DNA of 64,000 bases. It comes from Hsuehochloa calcarea (taxonomy: Eukaryota; Streptophyta; Magnoliopsida; Poales; Poaceae). The stretch covers positions 8,671,232 through 8,735,231 of the forward strand of contig CM070599.1 in the NCBI GenBank assembly GCA_036346395.1, written 5' to 3'. Both the position numbers and the translations under genes were made by a program. This document shows, piece by piece, positions 21,698 through 32,100 of the stretch (positions within the stretch are counted from its first letter, which is position 1; the number at the start of each line of letters is the position of its first letter). The notes under the pieces are model-generated. The model worked only from the letters and a program-made list of their open reading frames with translations, was not told the origin of the DNA and made no database searches.

Positions 21698-22734
21698 TGA
21701 TGCGGGGGTGCCGGATCTTCTCGACGTAGAACCTCTCGATAACTTGTGTATACTGACGAACCACCAGCTGATCCCCCGCGCCAATGCACGGACTTGCAAC
21801 TCTATGGAAAATTCGCCCAAACACACACTTGATTGGATCCTCGCTGACCACAAGCGAAGATCGCCGAACCTCAATTCCCAATGAAAAGCAAGAATGATCC
21901 CTTGTTCTCAATGCCCAATTCCCTCTGTTTTGGCTATAAGCACAACAGGATAATCAAGCAAAAGCTTTGAAAATATATTAAACGTGGTCTGAGATTACAA
22001 TGGGGGTCTACCCCTCAATATATAGTGCCCCTTCTCCTCCTCATGGCTGGCCAAGATGCCCTACTCCTACTCTAATTCGGAATTAGATCTCCTACTCCAA
22101 TTCCGACTCAATCTAAAACAAAAAGGAAACTCTAATTTTACAACCGTCATATTGTTTCTGTTATATCTTTTGACTCAGGAGGAATTTCGGAGTGTGGGAG
22201 GATCCATTGGATCGGGCTTGAAGTTTTCTTTCCAACAAGCCCAAAAACACCCAAATCCGACTTCGTATGAGAAAGTTATGACCTTTTTTACTCCGGACTG
22301 TACTGCTGATTCCGAATCCGAATTTGAGGCTGATTCCGAATCCGAATTGAATTCTGAGTTGATTCCGAGTTTGAATTTGGTTGGGCTTGTGGAAGTTTCG
22401 AATTTGACTTGGATTCTTGGGCTTCTCTCCCCTTGCTTGTCTCTCACGAGCTTCTCCTCCATTGTGACGGTATTTCTTCAAGAACAGCCTCATATCCTTC
22501 ATCTCCGTTCATTATTGAATCTTCCAATCTGAGCACAAGCAAAACACTTGTTTTAGGTAGATGAAATTCTCATTGATAACATTATGTGATTCAGGTAGAA
22601 ACAAATTCACCTGTTCTTTTAATAATTTGGCCCGTCCTCTTGTAATAGGTCCAGATGGCAGATCTGGAGCTTCAACACTTATAGCTTGATCTATAGTAGC
22701 AGAAGATCGCAAAGAGCTAGGGATGCCCTCATCA
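21698..22734 (-). repeat. G2 5' LTR
   Basis: Direct repeat of 16421-17460, with the same GATTCCGAATC dyad run at about 22310-22375. Its right end marks the point where G1 gag resumes. Confidence 0.87.
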
Positions 22735-23442
22735 GCCTCTTAATGATGTTCTTCATGTGTTCCCATGTGTCGGGTCGTCCTCCGGCACGGCACAATTGGT
22801 TCCACCAAACAAGAGCATATTTAGTGAACTCAATTGATGTAGAGCGTACCTTCTTCTCCTAAGTGAAATTGTGGCTATCAAAAATTTGATCCACCAGATC
22901 TCCCACTCTAGGTACATATCCGGATTTGTACGCCCATTGAACGACGGCATTGAAATTTCCAGTCTCCCAATGCCATCGTCATCGCGGTTGCGACCCGCAC
23001 CACTGCCATTGCGCTCAAAAAAATTGGGCGCACCTCCAACACCACGACGATTGTTGTAGCCATGTCTTAGTTCCTGGTTGTAATAGTGGTGGTGGTTGCA
23101 CGGGGGCAGTAGCACTATCTGAATGGACCTCATCAAAATTTTCATTGAAGAACTCACCCCCGATGTGATGATTGTCTAGGCGCCGATGATGTGGTGGTGG
23201 TTGCACAGGGGCAGTAGCACCCCCTCCCTACCCTAAGGCTCGCTCCAAATGTTGCAGTGAGTCGGTTATAGCAGCGAAGCGAACATCAATGGCTTGCCTT
23301 TGTTCAATAAACTGTATATTAATGTGATTCTCCACCTGATCAATGCGTTCCACCAACTCGATATGCATGTTGTCAATGCTTTCTTGCAGCGTATTACACC
23401 TTCGTGTAAAAGTGCCGATTGGTTGCCTCATATGACTCGGGA
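22735..23442 (-). pseudogene. G1 gag, N-terminal part
   Basis: Minus strand: a coiled region (MHIELVERIDQVENH, 23228-23430), then NRDDDGIGRLEISMPSFNGR, NPDMYLEWE, and (frame-shifted) the WW motif and WEHMKN at the G2 junction. It joins the gag half at 16420. Stops near 23228 and 22860. Confidence 0.8.
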
Positions 23443-23726
23443 CCTTTTGGCTCACGGCAAGGAGCCCACCGGTTGGAGACACCACACGGTTGGTCTCCTG
23501 GCTCTTTCTTGTTTGCCTCATATGTTTACGTAGAGCAGGAACTAAATACCTCGGTATTCCTTTCCCATAGTCAGCACCATTCTTTTGTCGTGCTGTCGGG
23601 CACGGCACACCAGTGCTTGAAGCTAAGTTTCTTTCTTGTTGCAAAACAGCACAAACGGGAGGATTAAAAATAGCTTATGGTTTAGAAACACAAGCCAGTG
23701 TAGTTGTAGTAGCGGGTGCCATATCA
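23443..23726 (-). repeat. G1 5' LTR remnant
   Basis: 284 bp matching 14928-15223. The remaining 3' part of this LTR, the PBS and the leader are missing, so gag abuts the LTR fragment directly at about 23442. A single deletion after insertion explains this. Confidence 0.78.
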
Positions 23727-23731
23727 CAAAC

Positions 23732-24083
23732 TAATCACATCGCTAGTGAGATGCACTTCCATACTAGCAACCAAAATAGCAGAGGCACGGATATCCTCAT
23801 CAATCCATATCTTGTAGGCAACATACTGAGTCTAAAAGGTCTCAATGACATTCTCAAAAGCATCAGATGTCTCTTTACAAGTGTCTTCGGAAGCATCATT
23901 CGGGAGCACAGGCTCAACAGGTGGAACATGGCGAGGTGGACAAGGCAGCTCGCCAGTGAGAAAATTCCAAAGACGCTGACCACGCATATGGAGGCACATG
24001 TGCTGAAACCAGTCCCGGTAATTGAGACCATCGAAGATCACCGGGCAATCAGGAACAAAAACAATGCCTGAAATGGACGACAT
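23732..24083 (-). pseudogene. C1 gag, N-terminal part
   Basis: Minus strand from ATG at 24083: MSSISGIVFVPDCPVIFDGL, NYRDWFQHMCLHMRGQRLWN, FLTGELPCPP, then a frameshift near 23840 and (shifted) a WIDEDIRASAILVASMEVHL-like segment ending at the G1 junction. Typical copia gag start. Confidence 0.82.
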
Positions 24084-24881
24084 ATTTTTTTATTTTTTAT
24101 TTATTTCTTTCTTTTTAATAATAGTTGACTGGAACCGAAGACTGCATATTAGATATTTCTTCGGTTTCCTCTTAACCGAAACAAATCCGAGAGAGAGTCC
24201 GAATCGGGCGGAACCAAGCAAGCACACGGTGAGGAAAGCGCAAGTGACCTCACCGCGCTACGGAGTCCCCAAGCCCGAAGCGGAACCGGCCACGAAGTCC
24301 TCGAGCCCCTGAGCGATGCTGGAAGAGGAGGCGGCCTCACTCCATATCGAGGCGGCAACCGTTAGGGAACTCGGGGGTGAGCGCAAGCAGAGAGCGGCTT
24401 TGGCTTGGTTAGGACCGGATCCAACGAGATCCAAGAGCGACAGCAACGGGGAAGATCGAGCAACATCGGAGCAGAGGCGGCGTCGGGCGATGAGGACGAG
24501 GCATGTCGCCAGCGATCCCGTGGAGGACCAGGTGGCACCGGAGCAGCGGCGGCGTCGGGTGATGAAGACGAGGCATGTCGCCAGCGACCCTGCGGTAGTG
24601 GCTCTCGAAGGCGATGGCTCAAGTGGTGCGGAAGACGAGGAGGCCCGGATCCAACGGGATCCGAGGACAACGGCGACGAGCACGAGCCAACAGTGACGAG
24701 CACGAACAGATCAAGCTCGACGACAGCGAAGCACAGTGGGCAAAGCCAAATGGCGGCCAGACGAAAAACAAACCCACGGTGGGCAAAGCCAGATGGCGGC
24801 TAGACGAAAAACAAACCCACAGTGGGCAAAGCCAGGTGGCAACCAGACGATAAAACAAACCCTAAGTATGCTCTGGTACCA
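24084..24881 (-). other. C1 leader with GC-rich sequence and PBS
   Basis: About 800 bp between the 5' LTR and gag. GC-rich section 24250-24720 with a near-duplicate (CGGCGTCGGG, GACGAGGCATGTCGCCAGCG) at about 24478-24524 and 24547-24591. PBS (minus strand TGGTACCAGAG) at 24871-24881. Long open frames here on both strands look like GC-driven chance. Confidence 0.7.
24734..24862 (-). repeat. 43-bp tandem repeat, three copies, in the C1 leader
   Basis: CAGTGGGCAAAGCC units begin at 24734, 24777 and 24820 (43-bp period); each continues ..ATGGCGGCCAGACG-AAAACAAACCC with a few changes. It lies close to the primer binding site. Confidence 0.88.
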
Positions 24882-25009
24882 TGTTATGAATGGCACTTGT
24901 ATTGATCATGAGATCAATAAGCCAACATATATACAAGTACATGTATGGTATATATGTAGATAACCCCTTATACAACAAGAGAAATAAACATATAATAATA
25001 CATCTAACA
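24882..25009 (-). repeat. C1 5' LTR
   Basis: 128 bp, direct repeat of 9359-9483, TG...CA ends. Confidence 0.9.
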
Positions 25010-25997
25010 TAGATCACCCGGTAGAGTTGTGACTTCAGAGAATTTCTGTACAGGAGCAGGATCTACTCAAACGAATCACGATGTAAAAAATTTCACGCGT
25101 TCTAGTTGCATCTCCTAAGAGAATTCAAACATCGGAATATACTATTGCCCAACCTAGGATGAAGCCTTTTTTGCGGGAAAAAACGATAATTTTATTTATT
25201 GAACAAAAGGTAAAATCTTTAAGCAGTAGATGTAAAATACAGTCCAGTGCAATCGACAACCACACTATACAGCGTTTTGATTGTCTACCAACTTTAGCTA
25301 GCTCACGAGCTATACAATGCTTCTGTTCTCTCCTTATCTTCTGAACTTGCCACTCTTCCCAGATTCTGGAACAAAGATTTTATTTCTCGCTAATTGAACA
25401 TCACTACTCTGTATCTACCCTCTTCCAAATTATTCGACTTGTGAGCAGCAGAAAAGCCTCTTTGATAGCTTGGACAAACATCTCGCATTTCAGGCTGATC
25501 TTTTGGAGTTTCTAGCCTGATCTTTTGGAGTTTCTATGGAACTCGATAAGCCATATGCCCACATGCAGCCTCCCTGACCACAGTGCAGTACTTAATTTCA
25601 GACAGCATTCACTGAAAGCAATTACTCCAAGATTAAAGCAGATTCAATACAAAATTCTGAGATTGCACATTACAGCAGATTCAGATTACAGATTAGAACA
25701 GATTCCAGCAGATTCAGATTGCAAAACTCCAAGATTACAGCAGATTCCAGAACTCCGGGGAAGATTTCTGCAGAAGTCAGGAAGATCACTTCACTTCGGC
25801 AATGCATTTTGAAATGCACTGCCTGGTTTGCGCGTCCACTGAAAACACATACACATTTTGAGTTACTATATAACAAGAGGAACAACAAGTGAAGTGAAAG
25901 AAATTAAAATGCTACATAAAATCATTATTTTGCTAGTTTCCTTAAAGGGCAGTTGCGGCTGTCATAGGTGCTGCTCTCATTGCAAGTCATGCACATG
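25010..25997. other. Spacer between C1 and solo LTR D, no gene seen
   Basis: AT-rich. Contains TTTTTTGCGGGAAAAAACG (25169-25188), a short direct duplication of TGATCTTTTGGAGTTTCTA at about 25497-25535, and scattered AGCAGATTC-type repeats (25635-25755). No supported coding region. Confidence 0.5.
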
Positions 25998-26785
25998 TGT
26001 AAGATTGAGGAGGCCGACTAGAGGGCGGGGGGTGAATAGGCGATTTTAAAAACTGTTTAGCTAAAACCAATTTATAATGCGGAAGCTAATAACAATTTGG
26101 TTTTGCGCAATTAAAACCTAAAACAACTAGGTTTGACTAAGTGCACCAACAATATGAATACAAATGAATATAAGTGAATACAAATGAATATAAGTAATTA
26201 ATCAAATACAAGTAATCAGTTGAATTCTATGAAGGTAAATTGCAAAAGGTAAAACACAAGAGAACAAACCAAGATGGCACAATGATGTTTTACCATGGTG
26301 TTCGGAGACTTGCCGGTCTCCCCTAGTCCACGTTGAGGTAAGCCCAAATGAATTGGACTGGCTCCACGAATTAAGCCAACACCTCCGAGGTAAGTCCAAC
26401 CACTTGGACCGGTTCCAACACGAACCAACACATCGACCCACTCGGGGTTGCTTTTCCTCCACTCCGGAGATGGTGAGTATCAAACCACTCACAACCAAGC
26501 CGAGCCTTCTCACAAGCTTCTTGAGAAGATCACCGGACACGACGCCTCCACGTCATCTAGGTGTCGGCAAACACCAAGAGTAACAAGACTCAACTCTCAC
26601 TTGAACTAATCAAGTGTCTAAGCTCAAGTGGATATACAATCCACTACCTAAGGCAACACATGCACTTAGGGTTTGCTCTCCAAACTCACTAAGTACAACA
26701 CATGCACCTAAGAGATAAGAGGCTTACTCTTTACTCAAAAGAATGTCCAACAACACTAGCAACCTTTACAACCATCCAAGGTGGG

Positions 26786-26793
26786 TATTTATA
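26786..26793 (-). promoter_or_regulatory. LTR D TATA box
   Basis: TATTTATA on the plus strand (TATAAATA on the minus), in the conserved block whose minus strand reads AACGGCTAGTTTTTGTG then GGGTATAAATACCC. The palindrome array starts about 55 bp upstream (minus sense). Confidence 0.78.
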
Positions 26794-26847
26794 CCCTACA
26801 CACAAAAACTAGCCGTTGAAGGAAAGATTCCTTTGAATCAGAAACAG

Positions 26848-27217
26848 GTCGGTCTGACCGCCAACTAATGGCCGGTTGGACCGCCCAAGAGCCAACGGCT
26901 ATAAAACTAGCCATTAGACTCACTGCCGGTCAGACCGCCAACTAATGACCGGTCCGACCGCTTCATCCCGGTCCGACTGCTAAAGGGGAGGCGGTCTGAC
27001 CGCTCAAGGAAATGAAACAACATTCCAAAAAGTGTCTTCTCTGGAAAAAAAACGTGCCGATAAAGACTCGCATTTCCGCCTCCAGAGTACTGCTTTTAAC
27101 GGCGGTACTACCGCACAGAGATTCAGCTCAAGAAGCAATCGGTCCGACCACCCAACACATGGCGGTCCGACCGATACACCACCGATCAGACCGGTTGACA
27201 CTGCCGGTCAGACCGCC
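26848..27217 (-). repeat. Palindrome array of mixed cores (LTR D)
   Basis: CGGTCTGACCG (26850-26860), CCGGTCAGACCG (about 26925-26936), CGGTCCGACCG (about 26950), GCGGTCTGACCGC (about 26991-27003), GCGGTACTACCGC (27102-27114), GCGGTCCGACCG (about 27163-27174), CCGGTCAGACCG (about 27204-27215). This LTR mixes the TAC/TAG core seen in LTRs A/B with the TCCGA/TCTGA core seen in the SIRE LTRs. Confidence 0.9.
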
Positions 27218-27249
27218 AGACTACATAGAGACTTTGCACTTTGCTTAAC

Positions 27250-27605
27250 TCAATTTGCAAAACACATTTGTCAATTTGAGTGCAATTCAAACAAGAGTTA
27301 TAGGTGAGATTCTCAACAAGTTACAAAATACAATTGCCAACTTTTAGAATCAACGCCACAAGGAATAAGGTACATGGACTTAAACCTTTTGCAAAACACA
27401 TTTGCAAACTAAAGCCACATGCTACTAGGTTCATACATGAGCATCAACTATTTGCAAAACACATTTGTAAATAATAGCTTCATGCCACAAGGCTAAGGTG
27501 CAAGGACTTCAACCATTTGCAAAATGCATTTGCAAACTATAGTCTTATGCTACCAGAATCATGCATAAGCATCAACTATTTGCAAAACACATTCGCAAAT
27601 AATAG
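27250..27605 (-). repeat. Paired TTTGCAAA repeats (LTR D)
   Basis: Units such as TTTGCAAAACACATTTGCAAA at about 27390-27410, 27450-27470 and 27578-27598, spaced roughly 60-70 bp apart, each followed by sequence containing CATG. Homologous to 36599-36825 in LTR C. Confidence 0.82.
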
Positions 27606-27829
27606 CACCATGCAAAGATGAGCTAGAGCAAGCACAATAAGCTATCAATACATGACTAACTCATGCTACTAGTCAAGACCCCTCTTAATAGTACGACAAC
27701 CTATACTAGTAATCCGGTCTTCCAACCAAACACCAAGAATGGTAAAAGACTAGAAACACATCCTTAGCCCTAGCTAGTCATACATTTGCCTTAATCAACT
27801 TCTTAAAGCTTGATGACGCACATCTTCAC

Positions 27830-28065
27830 TTCAAGTCTAGGTCTTTGACTTTGATAATCATCAACACATGATGATCTTCTTTACTTCGGTGTCTTGACTC
27901 GATACTCATCAACTTATGATGACATCCTTCATCCCGAGTCTTGATATGCATCAACACATGATGCATTCTTTCACTTGATCTCCATCAATACATGATGGGT
28001 CTTCACTTGACTTGATGATCAACTCATGATCATCTCAAGTCTTCATCACCCTAGAACATAACCTA
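27830..28065 (-). repeat. CATCA...TGATG dyads (LTR D)
   Basis: Repeated ATCAACACATGATGAT-type dyads (27860-27872, 27907-27921, 27950-27964, 27985-27999, 28019-28032), the diverged counterpart of the LTR C array at 35985-36325. Confidence 0.75.
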
Positions 28066-28638
28066 TTCATCCAACTCATGAAAAATGTTAGTTCCATAAT
28101 ATGATTATCATTAATTACCACACCATACAATTAACTCATAATGGTTGGACAAGATACTTCAATCTTTCCCTCTTTGGTAATTGATGATAACCACTTCAAT
28201 TGCAAATAATTGAATGTATATAAATGAGAGAACAAATGAGTATATACGAACTACACAAGTTTTATATATACTCAAGTATATGTTTCAAAGTAGAGATCAC
28301 AAATATATGTGGAGAACGGAATATGGATCAATACTAATGAAACCACAATATATAGAGTGAACTCCCCCTAAATGTGTGCATACACGAATGTGTAAATAGA
28401 AACATATGCATATATTCAAGTTAGACTTATGGTGGGGTTCAACCTATATTTTGGCTCCGATGAATGCAACAATATATAAGAAATATGATGTCAAATGCAT
28501 ACATCGTTGAATTTCACCTTTATATCCAAATGAGACTACACACTAGATATAACAATAGAAATGTTAGTCTCACAAATAGATTTTTCATTAATCACCAAAA
28601 TACTCCATTAACTCATAATAGCGGGTATAGATCCTTCA

Positions 28639-28777
28639 ACATGCTAGCTACCTTTCCCTTCAACTTCTTCAGTTTGCTCTCCCCAGACCAATTCCTCTTG
28701 CATTTGCCTCTAGTGAGATTGTCGGTAGACGACAATATATCGATGTTATGAGGGATACCATACCCAAGATATGCTTC
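28639..28777. other. Short spacer between LTR D and C2
   Basis: About 140 bp. The minus strand has an open frame (TDNLTRGKCKRNWSGESKLK) that might be a relic of a host gene split by LTR D, but it is too short to name. Confidence 0.3.
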
Positions 28778-28889
28778 TGTTATGAATATTGTGTGTATAT
28801 TCAAGAGGGTCCAATGGGCAACATATATATGGAGTACAAAGGGGTATTCTATATACAGATAAGAAATACAAAAGAGTCATATTCTAACA
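28778..28889 (-). repeat. C2 3' LTR
   Basis: 112 bp, TGTTATGAAT...TCTAACA, homologous to the C1 LTRs (same ends, similar length). No partner in the window. Confidence 0.8.
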
Positions 28890-28901
28890 CCCCCTCAAAA
28901 C

Positions 28902-29700
28902 TCATGGTGGATCACACACACTGAGTTTGGAGAGAAAATACGAATGTTGTGCTCTAGTCGGTGGCTTCATGAAGACGACAGCAACCTGTAACTCTGATAG
29001 CACAAACTGTAAAGCAAATACTCCCTCCTGAATCTGTGAGCGAGTGTATGAAGCATCCACACCAATGTATTTGGTGAGCTCATGCTTCATAGGGTCCCAG
29101 GCAATACTGATAACACCTGTACTGTCTGACAAAAGAGTCGTATGTCCCAACACAGGCACTCCAAAATCAGCAAGTAACCACCTCAACTAAGTAATCTCTG
29201 TTGTCACTGCTACCATAGCTCTCAACTCAGCCTCCGCACTAGAACGGAAAACTGCAGTCTACTTCTTAGTCTTCCAGGCAATCAGGGAGGAGCCAAGAAA
29301 AATACAGTAAGCAGAAAGAGAATGGCGATAAGAAGGATCACTAGCTCAGGTCGCATCGGAGTACGCTTGAAGCTATAATGAGGTAGAGCTAGGAAAAAAC
29401 AAACGATGAGAGATAGTCCCACACAAGTAGCGAAGAATATGAAGAGCGTGACTGTAGTGAAGATGGGTAGGACAAGCCATGAACTGACTCAAGATATGAA
29501 CAACATAAGCAATATCAGGACGGGTACTCACAAGATACACCAAACTCCTAACAAGATGGCGATATCGAGTAGGATCCTCAAGAATATCACCATCAGTGGC
29601 ACGAAGTTGTAGGGATAACTCCATGGGAGTCTCAGCAGTGCAAGTGTTAGTCAAACCAGACCGATCAAGAAGATCCTGGACATACTTCTGTTAGGAGAGG
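28902..29700 (-). pseudogene. C2 RNase H and RT connection
   Basis: Minus strand: DPTRYRHLVRSLVYLVSTRP, AYVVHILSQFMACPTHLHY, LRYLCGTISHRL (29373-29654), then the RNase H part at 28902-29186 (LLSDSTGVISIAWDP, KHELTKYIGVDASYTRSQI). Frames broken. Confidence 0.85.
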
Positions 29701-29775
29701 TAGTAACCCTCAGGTATGAAAGTGACCTCAATCCCAAGGAATTACGTAAGAGAACCAAGATCAGTAAAAAAACTG

Positions 29776-30312
29776 CTAACTAAGATGCTTCTTCACATAT
29801 GTGATAAACGAGGAATCATCACAAGTGATAAGCGTATCATCAACATACAGAAGAAGCAGTGTCCTGCCTCGAGATGAGACATGGACAAAAAGAGCAGGAT
29901 CATGGGAACTAACAGTGAAACCGACAGTAGTAATCACTGAGATAAAACGTGCAAACCAGGCATGAGGAACCTGTTTGAGGCCATAAAGAGCACGACAAAG
30001 ATGACAAACGTGCCCATCAGGAATAGAATACCAAGGTGGTGGATGCATGCAGACTTCATCATGCAAAACACCATTAAGAAAGGCATTCTTAAAATCCAGT
30101 TGAGAGATAGACCACCGGCGAACAGAAGCAACCGCAATAAGAGTGTGAACAGTGGTCGTATGGGCAACAGGGGCAAAAGTCTCTTCGTAGTCACGACCGT
30201 ATTCCTGCTGAAAGCCACGAACCACAAGCCGAGCCTTGTAGCGCTCAATAGTACCATCAGACCGGGTCTTAATCTTGTACACCCACTTGTACGTGATCGG
30301 ACGAGCATGCAC
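29776..30312 (-). pseudogene. C2 reverse transcriptase core
   Basis: Minus strand open frame: ITYKWVYKIKTRSDGTIERY, ETFAPVAHTTTVHT, LDFKNAFLNGVLHDEV, LYGLKQVPHAWFARF and LLLLYVDDTLITCDD (YVDD near 29820-29860). The most complete RT block in the two small copia elements. Confidence 0.88.
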
Positions 30313-30399
30313 AGGTGTCGGTCAATATCCCAAGTCTCCGTACATCGAAGAGTATCAAACTCCTGCGCCATAGCGAGCTGCCACTCAGAATGAGGAGCA

Positions 30400-31000
30400 G
30401 CCTTACGATAAAAACTAGGCTCAGTGACAGAGAGAGCCAAAGCTATCGGAGCAAATCCAAGACGGTCAAGAGGGCAAAGAGAAGTTCGGTCACGAAGGAT
30501 GTAATGAGGAGCATCATCAGAAGGATCAGATGTGGGTGTCGGCAAGATATAAGGACAGGAGACTGGTGAAGGATGGGGATGCCTAGAGTAGTGAATACTA
30601 GAGAACCGAGACAGTGGTGTTGTAGGAACAAGAGGCGGTGCTGCAGAAGGCAGCATCGGAGGCAGAGGTATAGAAGAAACCACTAGAGACAGACCAGGAG
30701 AAGATTGTGGTAGTGGAGAAATAAGTAAAGAGTCAGAAAGAGACAACCATAAAATCGACTCAACGGTGAAAATGGTAGTAGTCGAATCTCGATAGAAGAA
30801 AGGTCGAGATTCGTAAAAAAAACACTCGTGAGATCCTGATCCGTCGAGCAGAAGTTTCATAGCAGCGATGACTCTTATGCTCAGAACTATAACCAAGAAA
30901 CACACACTCAACTGACTGAGCGGACAGTTTGGTGCGCTCACGAGGCTATAGCAGAACAAAATAGGTGCAACCAAAAACACGAAGGTGAGTGTACTTGGGG
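30400..31000 (-). pseudogene. C2 integrase tail and proline-rich linker
   Basis: Minus-strand proline/serine-rich sequence with stops joins the integrase end (CVFLGYS-like segment near 30880-30910) to RT. Overlapping long frame 29934-31148 is a shadow in another frame. Confidence 0.6.
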
Positions 31001-31144
31001 GCTCGAGAGTAGAGACGCTCCATAGGACTGACACCCTTAAGAGCAGTGGAAAGCTGCATATTGATGAGATATGCAGTCGTAGAAACAGCCTCAGCCCAGA
31101 ACTGTGGTGGAACGTGAGAGGCAATGAAAAGAGTGCGGACAGTC

Positions 31145-31640
31145 TCATTCAGATGAGATATTTGTGCTCAGCAACGCCATTCTGAGCATGGGCACTAGGA
31201 CAAGAAGACTGATAAAGAGCGCCCTGCTCAGAAAGAAACTGTCTAAAAGCATCAAAATAGTACTCACCAGTAGAATCACAGTGAAAAGTACGAATGGGAG
31301 AATCGAACTGAGTACGAACCGTCGTTGCAAAGCTACGATAGATCGCAAGAAACTGACCACAATTAGACATAGGAAAAATACATGTAAAATGGGAATAATC
31401 ATCACATCTGAATGAACTAAGTCAAAAGAACGAGAAGACAAGGACTCATTGAAATGATAAGAAAGTTTTAGTTGCTTACCCAGCTTACAACCCTGACAAA
31501 ACATGGTTGTGTCAACAGTAACACGTCCAATAACACCCTGACGAACTAATGAAGAAAGACGGGACCCACATAAGTGACCTAAACGGTGATACCACTGCGC
31601 AAAAACGCTAGAGGTGGTGGTGGTAGTGGCGGTGGAAGTA
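31145..31640 (-). pseudogene. C2 integrase
   Basis: Minus strand: GCKLGKQLKLSYHFNESLS (31420-31500), SFDLVHSDV, then 31149-31370 FLAIYRSFATTVRTQFDSPI, TFHCDSTGEYYFDAFRQFL, GVAEHKYL. The H-A-QNGVAE.K segment carries the third acidic residue of the DDE core. HLCGSRLSS-like zinc region near 31560-31600. Confidence 0.83.
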
Positions 31641-32100
31641 GATGTAGAGGTGATAGGAGCAACAGAAGTGGACGGAAGGTGGAGCCAATCAAGGATGTAG
31701 CGACCCTAACGATCTCTACGACGCCGACCAGTCCCAAGTATTGTCCCTGTCTATCGATCCTGGATGAAACAGGTGTAAGAGTCAAAACCAACTCTACAAC
31801 CAAGATCAGTGAACTGAAACACCGAGAGAAGCTGCATGGTAAGCTGGGGAACATGGGAAACAACTGAAACAGAAAAGTTAGTGGACAAAAGAGTGCCCTA
31901 ATAGCTAACAGACATAGGAGTACCGTCAGCTGTTTGAACAGAGATAGGAAAAACGAAAGGTCCTACTGATGTAAGAGATGTAGAGTCCGATGTCACGTGG
32001 AAAGAGGTACCAAAATCCAGAACCCAAGAAGTATCTGGAGGACACGTCTGAGCTATACTAGCAGAACCTGCTGAGATGTGAGAGAGCTGCTAAAGTAGAG
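31641..32100 (-). pseudogene. C2 aspartic protease region
   Basis: Minus strand: WVLDFGTSFHVTSDSTSL-like sequence at about 31970-32030, in which the D-S-G motif reads D-F-G, then P-AYHASL-LGVSVH-type tail near 31790-31860. Multiple frame breaks, so this is a weak assembly of fragments. Confidence 0.6.

Larger units (their letters stand above)
16421..22734 (-). mobile_element. Ty3/gypsy-type element G2 nested in G1 gag, internally deleted
   Basis: LTRs at 16421-17460 and 21698-22734 (both about 1.04 kb, TGATGCGGGG...CTCATCA or CTCCTCA). Flanking 5-mers ACCTC (16416-16420) and GCCTC (22735-22739) match at 4 of 5. The PBS beside the right LTR reads TGGTATAAGAGCTCC on the minus strand (about 21681-21696), tRNA-iMet-like. 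Order on the minus strand: gag, knuckle, protease, RT, then a direct jump to the integrase C-terminal tail at about 17560, so most of RNase H and the integrase core are deleted. The polyprotein tail (GPITRARAKLL) reads into the LTR, as in CRM-type chromoviruses; lineage tentative. Confidence 0.87.
13436..23726 (-). mobile_element. Ty3/gypsy-type element G1, gag-protease only, nested in C1 gag
   Basis: Inserted in C1 gag. Flanking 5-mers CAACC (13431-13435) and CAAAC (23727-23731) match at 4 of 5, and the host gag frame (SDVISL | IRISLASA) continues across the site. The 3' LTR is at left (13436-15223), next to a polypurine tract (minus strand CTTGAAGGGGGAGGGGA, 15224-15240). At right only 23443-23726 of the 5' LTR remains. 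Internal: gag (split by G2), zinc knuckle, protease. After the protease the sequence reaches the PPT with no RT, RNase H or integrase. Confidence 0.8.
9359..25009 (-). mobile_element. Ty1/copia element C1 (minus strand), nested host of G1 and G2
   Basis: Short LTRs at 9359-9483 and 24882-25009, both TGTTATGAAT...ACATCTAACA. Flanking 5-mers TATAT (9354-9358) and TAGAT (25010-25014) match at 4 of 5. PBS beside the right LTR: TGGTACCAGAG on the minus strand (24871-24881), like the tRNA-iMet site. A polypurine tract lies beside the left LTR (minus strand TTTGAGGGGGGTGGGG, about 9484-9500). Order on the minus strand: leader, gag (split by G1), protease, integrase, RT, RNase H, typical copia order. 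Without G1 the element is about 5.4 kb, a normal copia size. Stops and frameshifts throughout. Confidence 0.9.
25998..28638 (-). mobile_element. Solo LTR D (same family as A), perfect target duplication
   Basis: 2,641 bp. Plus strand reads TGTAAGATTGAGGAGG...AGATCCTTCA, the reverse of LTR A. It is flanked on both sides by ACATG (25993-25997 and 28639-28643), an exact 5-bp duplication. Contains palindrome arrays (26848-27217), paired TTTGCAAA (27250-27605), TGATG dyads (27830-28065) and the TATA block (26786-26793, minus strand). Confidence 0.9.

Noticed and set aside
24250..24860. Several 110-140 aa ORFs on both strands
   Set aside because: GC-rich C1 leader with tandem repeats; frames open on both strands because stops are rare in GC-rich DNA.
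29934..31148. A 404-aa minus-strand open frame
   Set aside because: Overlaps the C2 RT and linker in a different frame; hydrophobic, low-complexity composition of a shadow ORF.
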